A stretch of DNA of 64,000 nt from Adiantum capillus-veneris. Its lineage: Eukaryota; Streptophyta; Polypodiopsida; Polypodiales; Pteridaceae. Every line of letters begins with the position of its first letter. Positions within the stretch are counted from its first letter, which is position 1. The stretch covers positions 82,621,838-82,685,837 of the forward strand of contig CM043953.1 of the NCBI GenBank assembly GCA_014529385.2, given 5' to 3'. The notes under the pieces were generated by a model. The model did no database searches and was not told the origin of the DNA. It saw nothing but the letters and a program-made list of their open reading frames with translations. A program made the translations under genes and the position numbers. Shown piece after piece: positions 56,617 to 64,000 of this stretch.

Positions 56617-58015
56617 TCAACCATTTTTTTTGCACATGTAAACAAAAAAAGACCTCTCGTGCAGCTTGGCATAACATCGATCTTCAACAACATGTATCCA
56701 TACGCCGGCTGCTAGAGAGCCCTCCATAGCATAATCTTCTCTCAAAAAACATTGCGATTGGTACACAATTGCCTGCAAAGCAACCTTTAGAAACATGCCC
56801 ATCAACAACATGGCATAAACCTTTGGCAACCTCTCTTTGCATCGCGGTTCTTCTTGGATAACCAAGCCTACCTGCTTCTCAAGCATACCCTCTATTGTAA
56901 GTCCTTCGAATGACATGCACTCCATACCCGACTCACCATGCTAGTCTTCGTCTACCATAGCCTTTGATGCTAAATCTTCAACCACTTCATGCGAGAGAAA
57001 ATTGGATTGCTCGACCACCATTTCTTGAACACTAACCCGCTCTTCAAGGACTTCTTCTACAACCATGTCATCTCCTAAGCGAGAAAGAAAGCCATCTATT
57101 ACCTCATTTTTTGGTCGGTGGACATCGTCCACACCTTGTTGAATGCACTACCGTTCTTCAACACAATCAGTAGGGCAAGGTTGCCCAACCCCCTGGCTAG
57201 CTTCTTCCTACACAGCTTCGACCGTCGCTTTTCCAACATCTTCAAACTTGCCATGTGAGCTTTGATCCATAGCTTCATTTGATTCTTCATGTATACACAC
57301 TTTGACCAAGAGTGCATCCTTGCTAATCATGCTAGTAGACTCTTGTACAGCAGCATACAAAACTAAAGGTACAAATTGACATGAATGACTAGAATGGCTA
57401 ACCAATGGCAAAGCAGCTACCTCTTTGATGCTTGAACTTTATTTTGGCACATGATGAAGCTCCGTTGTCGAGCTATACCCATAGATTGAAGGCTTCAACA
57501 CACCCATCTCAAGTTTCCTCTTTTCTTTCCTGATATTTACCTTCGCCAAGAAAACCATTTGCGCATAGTACTCTACACCACCACACTCGACCTTCTCCTT
57601 GATTCGCGGATGCAAGCAGGCTAGAAACTAGTCTCGCTTGAAATGATCTCCATTTTCCACACATGTAACAACAGCTAGTCTCTCCCAAATAGACTCAAAT
57701 TTATCCAAAAACAAAGCAAAATCTTCACTTATATTTTGCTTCAACTTGCTCAATTGTTCACCCAAGTCCAATGGAGAAACCGACTTGTAAAAAGCTCCAA
57801 ACAAACCGCTTGGAAACCTCGCTCAGCGATTGCCAATTTGCAACCTTCAATCCTTCAAACCACACTTTGGCTCGTCCTTGTAGAACCAATGGTAGTGCCT
57901 TCAATTTGGTTTCATCTCCACAAATTCTCATCTGCATTAGGTATATCTCAAGATCAGAAAACCAATCTATAGCCTCTTCTTCTCCACCAAGCATTAAGTC
58001 GATATCCTGCATCAT
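56617..58015 (-). pseudogene. gag of gag-only element, copy 2
   Basis: The N-terminal part is well preserved at 57758-58015: EEEAIDWFSDLEIYLMQMRI and LQGRAKVWFEGLK are classic retrotransposon gag features. The middle part (LHPRIKEKVEC near 57590) and the C-terminal pieces 57208-57411, 57099-57317, 56941-57132 and 56617-56925 are in shifting frames. It is diverged from copy 1, so the duplication is not recent. Non-functional. Confidence 0.65.
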
Positions 58016-58073
58016 CTTTACGCTTTAAATTTTCACTGAGAAGAAATCAGTAGATCCTCAATGGGGGCACCAT

Positions 58074-58337
58074 TGATGGAAAGGGGGAACACACCCAACA
58101 CACTCCAAGCCTGCCTTTCTATAGCCCATGATAAATTTGGCACCCCTAACCACAGAGATTCACACACACACGTACTTGATTTTTGCAAACTTTCACTGCA
58201 CAGCTCCCCTTCAAACTTTCTCGGCTACAAGCAATCACTTATAAACTCCTAGCATATTTGGCTCGACAACACACAACCATATCTTCTGATTCATAGTACA
58301 CTTACCAATCTGCAAACACACACATTAAGCTTGCCCA
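58074..58337 (-). repeat. Partial LTR of gag-only element
   Basis: Aligns with the start of the LTR at 54555 and stops where the copia LTR begins at 58338. Confidence 0.65.
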
Positions 58338-59072
58338 TGTTAGGAAATATGATGTAGCTAAGTAGATAATTGAGTAGATCACTTAATGGAGAGAGATAAT
58401 TTTCACACACAAGAGATTATAGAGTAGAGAGAGAGAGAGTACACATGATATACGTGGTTCACCCAATGTGGGCTACGTTCACGGAAAAGCAAACACTCAA
58501 TGGCTTTAGTACTTCAAAACAAGAAGTAGGTTACAAAGGGATTATACCCTTTTGGAGCTCCCACCTTGCTTTATTCTCACCACCTCACACCCACCTTGTT
58601 GCATCAACTTCACACTATGAAATGTGTGTAGAAATGGTCTCTTTTTAGGCCAAAAGGGCTGCCCTCTCTCATGACAGGTAGCCATGTGTAGTCGCCCTTG
58701 TGTAGATAAGTCCAAATTGGACCCTCCAATCCGCCCATGTGTGGCCGCCCTTGAGAAGACAAATCCTTCTTTGAAATCGGCCACCGGCCACTAGCCATTG
58801 ACTTCCCACCACCGGCCACTGGCCATTGACTACTGGCCCACCGGCCAACCGACCAATCAATCAGTCGTTTTTTGACCACTTTCCAATCGCCGTCTGGCCA
58901 TAATATTGTGGAAAACAAGGAATATTCTGGCTTGAGACTAGGCGTGAAAATTTTGGTTTTCGACGAATGATTTTTCTTCATGCATAATGGCTTATCGTCA
59001 TAATGGGGGCCTTACAAATGTGTGGTTTTACCACAAAAAATTACAAGGGTTAGATCAGGCTCCATCTTAACA
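58338..59072 (-). repeat. 3' LTR of reverse copia element
   Basis: 735 bp, TGTTA...TAACA ends. Contains short direct repeats of CCGGCCACTRGCCATTGAC around 58786-58835 and a GA run near 58420. Presumed target duplication GCCCA (58333-58337) cannot be matched. Confidence 0.7.
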
Positions 59073-59132
59073 ATCTCCCACTTGGAGACTGATCTCCAAA
59101 CCAAACGTGTGATTGCTTTCCATCCTAGCTTC

Positions 59133-59612
59133 TTATCCTTGAATGCCAATTGAAGATGAGCAAAATCTCAACTTCTCCTTGTTGAGCACCTTTGTAAACA
59201 TGTCTGCAGGATTTTCACTTGTATGCACTTTCCTAGATTTAGTTGTCCCTCTTCCAAAAGAGTGTGTATGAAGTGATATCTCACCTCAATGTGCTTTGTC
59301 CTTGAATGAAAGGCTGAGTTCTTTGCAAGATGGATAGCGCTTTGGCTATCACTGTACAAGATACAATTGTCTTGTTTGAATCCAAGCTCTTCAAAGAATC
59401 CGTGAAGCCACAAAAATTCCTTTGCTTGCCTCCATCATTGATAAATACTCTACTTCCATGGTAGAAAGTGAGACCACTTTCTGCACCTTTGAAGCCTAAC
59501 TTACTACTGTGCCTCCAACCGTGAAGGCATAGCCAGTAGTGCTCCTTCGAGTATCTTTGTCACCTGCCATATTTGGATCAGCATACCCTTCTAGAAAAAT
59601 ATCAGTTCCTCC
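59133..59612 (-). pseudogene. Copia RNase H, C-terminal part
   Basis: Reverse-strand frame with ADPNMAGDKDTRRSTTGYAF, LSTMEVEYL, LYSDSQSAIHLAKN and SRTKHIEVRYHFI, the hallmark blocks of copia RNase H. A TAG stands at the conserved Trp of the VVSWASK-type block, and a frameshift follows near 59240. The N-terminal part is missing because of the insertion at 59613. Inactive. Confidence 0.9.
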
Positions 59613-59804
59613 TGTTGGGGTATAAAGCCCAATGTGGTCGCCCAGGTAAGTGGGCGGGCCGCCAGGTATATACACATATTCTTTTGTAAGAAACTAATAA
59701 GAACTCAGTATGCTCTACACATTACAGTAGAGCGAGTTCACCATATCCTCGTGCTCTTCTTCTCGCATTCTCTCTCGCGTCTCACTTCCGCTCGTACTCC
59801 TTCA
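59613..59804 (+). repeat. 5' LTR of forward copia (192 bp)
   Basis: TGTTGGGGTATAAAG...CTCCTTCA, immediately followed by AC and the PBS. TATAAAG lies only 9 bp in and TATATACA near 59666, either of which may be the TATA box. Very short for a copia LTR; the second LTR is not in view. Confidence 0.8.
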
Positions 59805-59806
59805 AC

Positions 59807-59818
59807 TGGTATCAGAGC
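59807..59818 (+). other. Primer binding site, initiator tRNA-Met type
   Basis: TGGTATCAGAGC, the standard copia site complementary to plant initiator tRNA-Met. Confidence 0.95.
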
Positions 59819-60902
59819 TCAGATCGAGGCTCGGGGCAGCACTGTAGGAGGCTAGAGTCCCCAGCTCAGATTGGAGTGAAATCCGACAGGCGAAGACATG
59901 GCCCCAAATCTCGTGGGAAAGCTCGAAGGGCTTGGTGTGCTCAGAATTTCATTCTGAGGTCATCTCGGTCACCGTTCGGCTTCGACAAAGGTCTACGCAG
60001 GCCATTTTCGACTACATGGTCTTGGCGGGTACAGATCCGACTCTGCAAATTTGGGGTTTTTGGCCTACGACTGTAGGTGCTGAGGATATCGACACTCCCA
60101 GAGTGTTGATTTGTGGCTGTCTACACATCGAAGGACGGCTCACAGTTCTTGGAGGCGTGTCACATATGACACGGGCGCATCTACACACAGACTGTAGGCA
60201 ACATCCACTAGTTCATCAGGTAGCTTGTGTTTGCTGCTTGATATTCCAGATTTCATCCTTACATTGCAAGTACTTCCACATGGGATGTATTGTCAGAGAT
60301 GATGTATGTCTGTTGAGGGTTTGCTGGCTGTGAGTCACGCAGCAAACAACCGCCGCAGCGGTTACAACATACAGTGGGAAATTTGTGGATGTATGACTTT
60401 GTGGGAAGTCTATGTACTGTCAGATTTACTGTAGCCTTTGTTGAGGGTTGAGTGAGGTTTTATTGAGCTGGGGGATTCTCGAATATTGAGATCCTTTCGG
60501 TGATACAGGTCTTGGAGCGATCCCTCGAGCACCCTTAGATAGGCAGCTAGGATGTATTGGCTGTGAGTTAGACAGTTGGGATTGCATCTTTGCTTTACTG
60601 CCGTTGAGGCGTTGTCGCAGTCTATGCTTACAGGACAGTGACAGGAGAGTCAGAGACAGTACAGGTGCAGGACAGGTTTACCCGCAGCTTACAGTGTCAG
60701 AGAGACAGTGTTTTTTGAGCTGTTTTTGGTTTGTTTTTTGAGTACACCAGAGCCATTTTACAAAGGAGACTCTGCCGAAATTTATGCAGAATCTGAAGCT
60801 TTCTTGGTTCATTTGACAAGTTGATATTGGTTCAGAGGTCAGTTTACAGGGGAAACTCTGCAAAATTTTTCCCAGGAAAGTAAACTACTGTGAAACGTAG
60901 CT
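59819..60902 (+). other. Leader of forward copia element
   Basis: About 1.08 kb between PBS and the gag ATG. Contains open stretches without known match and repeated GGAAACTCTGC-like motifs (near 60766 and 60852). Likely holds packaging signals, but none can be identified. Confidence 0.5.
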
Positions 60903-63900
60903 ATGGCTGGATCACAGGACACTGCTCTTTACAATATCAAGAATCTGGATGGAACCAATTTCCCATTGTGGAAGAAGAAGATTTGGCACGTGATGGTACA
61001 AAAGAAGCAGATAAAACCTATAAAGCTCAAGGGGATAAAACCAGAAGATATGGACGAAGATGAATGGAGTGAAATGGATGAATTGGCACTTTCTACCATT
61101 ATGCTGACTTTGGCAGAAAGCGTTTACTTCAATGTAGCAGACGAGATTTCGGCTTATCAAGCATGGTTAAAGCTGAGTGATCTTTATGAGAAGCAGAGTG
61201 AAGCTTCACAGGTATACTGGCTTAAGAAGCTTGTTGACTTGAAGATGAAAGAAGGGACACCTATGTCCAATCATCTGAATGAATTCAACACAATCTACAG
61301 TCAGTTGTCAGCTCAAGGTGTCAAGTTTGATGAACCTGTTAGAGCTATGTTCCTCTTGATCACATTGCCGGAAAGTTGGGACACTTTTCGCACAGCTTTG
61401 AGTAATTCTGCACCTCCAGATGGTTTGAACATAGCAGGTGTAGAAGGAAGTCTTCTTACTCAAGAAACCAATAGAAAGACAATGGACAAAGGCAAAGGAA
61501 CAGCCTTAGTTGTCAGGGGAAGGACCAAAGAAAAGTACAAAGTTGGAAAGAGGAATCAATCTTGTAGCAAGTCCCGCAGTGCTAAAGGAAAGAGTGACAT
61601 AGAATGCTACCATTGTGGCAAGAAGGGTCACATGAAAAGAGACTGTAGAGAATGGAAAGCAGAAAAAGGCAAAGAGAAAGCTGAAGACCATGGTGAGAAG
61701 AACAAGTCCTCAGTGAAGATTCAAGAAATAAATGTGACAAACACTGTTGCAGAGGATGACAGTCTAGTGTCAGGAGACATCTACTTCTTGAAGAATACAA
61801 TGGACTCAACTCTTCTTACAGCATCTGATGGAAATGCACTGAGTGACTTGATTATAGACTCAGGGGCATCACTTCATGTGTCTCCAAACAAGGAGTGGTT
61901 TACCTCTTATGTGACCACTAAAGATCATGTTCGGCTAGGAAATGGGTAGACATGTGAGATCTTAGGTGTTGGAGATGTTCAATTGAAGTTTCAGAATGGC
62001 TCTTCTTTCACGCTGAAGAATGTGAGACATGTTCCCGCAATTACAAAGAGCTTGATCAGCACAGGTTTACTTGATAATGCTGGCTACATCACCACTTTTG
62101 GACAGAACATGTGGAAGATATCCAAGGGTTCTATGACAGTAGCACATGGAGTAAAGTCTGGAGGACTTTACATGATTTATGTATCAAATGTCTCTAAAAA
62201 TGTAATCAATGTAACCGAGCAACCGAACGTTTCTTTGTGGCATAGCCGGTTAGGACATATGTCCAAGAAGGGAATGGAAATCTTGTCTCGTTTTGGTTAT
62301 TTGCCTGGCTTTTCATTTAATGATTTTGAATTCTGTGAACATTGTCTGTATGGTAAGCAAACACAGCAGCCACATAAGCATAGAAGCAGTAGAAGAGATA
62401 CACAGTTGGCACTTGTTCATAGTGATTTGTGTGGACCTTTGCCTAACCTATCTCTAGGGGGAGCTTCTTACTTTATGACATTTATAGATGGTTACTCGAG
62501 GAAAGTATGGGTTTACTTTCTCAAGAACAAGGATGAAGCGTTTAGTGTTTTCAAAACGTTTGTGACACTTGTGGAGAATCAGAGTGGCAAGAAGCTTAAA
62601 TGCTTACGCAGTGACAATGGTGGAGAGTATGTTTCAAAGGCCTTTTAGGACTTTTGTGAGTCAAAATGTATAAAACGTGAACTTACTGCTCCGTACAATC
62701 CTCCTCAAAATGGTGTTGCTGAGAGGATGAATAGGACCATACAAAAGAAGGTCAGAAGTATGTTGTCTAATGCACAGCTGCCAAATGGGTTTTGGGCTGA
62801 AGCTGTATCAACAGCTGTTCATCTTGTAAATAGATCTCCTAGCAAGGTTTTGCAGAAGGATTCAGTGCCAGAGATGGTATGGTCAGGCAAAATTCCCTCA
62901 TACAAGAATCTCAGAGTCTTTGGTTGTGAGGCATATACTCACGTTCCAAAGGAATTCAGGAACAAACTTGAGCCAAAGAGTAGAAAGTGCATCTTTCTAG
63001 GCTATGGTAATTCTGGTGAGATGGGGTACAGACTTTGGGATCCCGAATCCAGAAAGGTTGTCCGCAGCAATGATGTTCACTTTAATGAATCCAAATATCA
63101 TTCTAAACCAGAGAGGGTTGAGGAGATTAGAAGAGTTGTCTTCCAAGAAGATGGACCTGCACGTGCAAGACAAAATGTCAAGGCTCAAGAGGAGCAAGGA
63201 CAGGATAGATTGGAACCACAGGTTGTGGCTGAGCCTGAGCCACCTATTGTGCGTAGATCTGGACGTGTCATGCGACCTCCTGATAGGTTTTTTCCATCTA
63301 TGAACTATGTCATGTTGACTGATTGCAATGAGCCTTCATGTCACAAGGAAGCAGTGCAAATGAAGGACTCCGGGAATTGGCAATTGGCCATGCAGTCAGA
63401 GATGACAGCTCTGCATAAAAACAAGACATGGAATCTAGTTAAATTACCACAGGGCAAAAAGGTTCTACCTTGTAAATGGGTTTACAGGTATAAGATCACC
63501 GCTCATGATAGTCAGCCAAAGTACAAAGCAAGGCTTGTTGCCAAGGGCTTTAAGCAAGAATAAGGCATTGACTTTGATGAAGTCTTCTCTCCGGTGGTCA
63601 AGATGACTACATTGAGATTCTTTCTTGCATTGGTTGCCATATTAGATTTAGTGTTGCACCAAATGGATGTCAAGACAGTGTTCTTGCATGGTGATTTAGA
63701 TGTGGAAATTTACATGCAGCAGCCAGAAGGGTTTGTTGAGAAAGGCAAGGAAGATTGGGTATGCCAGTTGTTAAAGAGTCTTTATGGCTTAAAACAATCA
63801 CCGAGGGCATGGTACCATAAATTCCACAAGTTCATGCTTTCTCAAGGCTACAAATGTAGTGAGTTTGATCACTGTCTATATACAAAGAAGGCTAAGGATG

Positions 63901-64000
63901 GCAGTTGGCTGATCCTTATTTTGTATGTGGATGACATGTTGATTGCTGGCAAGCACTTGGAAGAAATTTCAGCTTTGAAGTCAAAGATGGCAAAATCGTT
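60903..64000 (+). pseudogene. Copia gag-pol polyprotein, partial, three stops
   Basis: One frame from MAGSQDTALYNIKNLDG (60903) to 64000, interrupted only by TAG 61947, TAG 62646 and TAA 63561. Gag domain 60930-61480; CCHC knuckle CYHCGKKGHMKRDC at ~61606; protease DSGASLHVSPNKEWF at ~61858; pre-integrase WHSRLGHMSKKGM at ~62239; integrase core with HSDLCGPLP, RSDNGGEY and PQNGVAERMN (DD35E-type blocks); RT from ~63380, with MDVKTVFLHGDL and the active site YVDDM at ~63926. No frameshift in 3.1 kb, so the copy is young. It would make capsid and replication enzymes if uninterrupted. Confidence 0.92.

Larger units (their letters stand above)
52058..58337 (-). mobile_element. Tandem gag-only LTR retrotransposons (non-autonomous)
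   Basis: On the + axis: internal region 1 (52058-54554), LTR (54555-55557), internal region 2 (55558-58073), partial LTR (58074-58337, cut by a copia insertion). The internal regions are diverged copies ~3.5 kb apart (CTCCAATATGCAG at 52068 and 55581). On the reverse strand the LTR reads TGATTGGG...CCATCA, the polypurine-like CCCAAAGGACTGGGG precedes it and a TGGTGCCCCCATT site follows it. Only gag-like coding is found, no protease or RT. The shared LTR suggests recombination between LTRs. This fits the TR-GAG class of gag-only elements. Confidence 0.7.
58338..59612 (-). mobile_element. Ty1/copia element, 3' end only
   Basis: On the reverse strand: end of RNase H (59612-59133), polypurine-like CCAAGTGGGAGAT (59073-59085), then an LTR. 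It inserted into the LTR of the gag-only element at 58338 and was itself interrupted at 59613 by a forward copia element; its other part must lie beyond the window. Confidence 0.85.
59613..64000 (+). mobile_element. Ty1/copia retrotransposon, 5' part
   Basis: LTR, PBS, 1.1 kb leader and gag-pol through the RT active site; integrity beyond 64000 is unknown. The left flank is CCTCC (59608-59612), inside the RNase H of the reverse copia element, so this is the youngest event in this cluster. Confidence 0.9.

Overview
The window is plant nuclear DNA, almost entirely transposable elements and tandem repeats. Evidence: Ty3/gypsy and Ty1/copia LTR retrotransposons with plant-type primer binding sites (TGGCGCC... 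and TGGTATCAGAGC), short GT-AG introns, plant-style TATA boxes, no compact gene organisation, and nested insertions. The species cannot be named from sequence alone; the density suggests a large repeat-rich land-plant genome. I see no tRNA, rRNA, CRISPR array or bacterial operon, and no confident ordinary host gene.

Layout. 1-6698: 5' part of a reverse-strand Ty3/gypsy element (family B: LTR, PBS, long leader, broken gag and protease). 6699-9560: undefined sequence with small repeats and a tRNA-like SINE-type stretch. 9570-11857: remnants of a copia and a gypsy element (family C). The family C reverse transcriptase is split by a 12.7 kb DNA transposon (11858-24604) and resumes at 24605-25797. 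The transposon carries a decayed transposase-like gene of a type I cannot name, a divergent histone H3-like gene, a 3.9 kb dimeric higher-order tandem array of long hairpins, and two reverse-strand genes, one intact. 26430-30600: a second tandem array with ~957 bp higher-order periodicity, broken by a 760 bp TIR element with a perfect 6 bp target duplication.

30648-49721: a complete 19.07 kb Ty3/gypsy element (family A, forward), with two LTRs, a 5 bp target duplication, PBS and polypurine tract. It has an unusual layout: gag, protease, RT-RNase H, two HHCC modules, integrase, a second protease-like domain, a W-x-P-K repeat tail, a ~2.9 kb non-coding stretch, an intact 919-codon ORF and a small last ORF. 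A conserved CG-rich palindrome occurs nine times in its two non-coding regions at ~284 bp (or ~130 bp) spacing. The related family B element has a different palindrome at the same ~284-292 bp spacing, and each family's LTR holds a match to its own palindrome. I consider this the best candidate for an undescribed cis-acting system.

52058-58337: tandem gag-only (non-autonomous) LTR elements on the reverse strand. 58338-59612: 3' end of a reverse copia element, interrupted by a forward copia element (59613 to beyond the window) with a 192 bp LTR and a gag-pol frame broken only by three stop codons. Across the elements most in-frame stops are TAG or TGA where CAG, CGA or TGG is expected, consistent with cytosine-deamination decay of silenced transposons.
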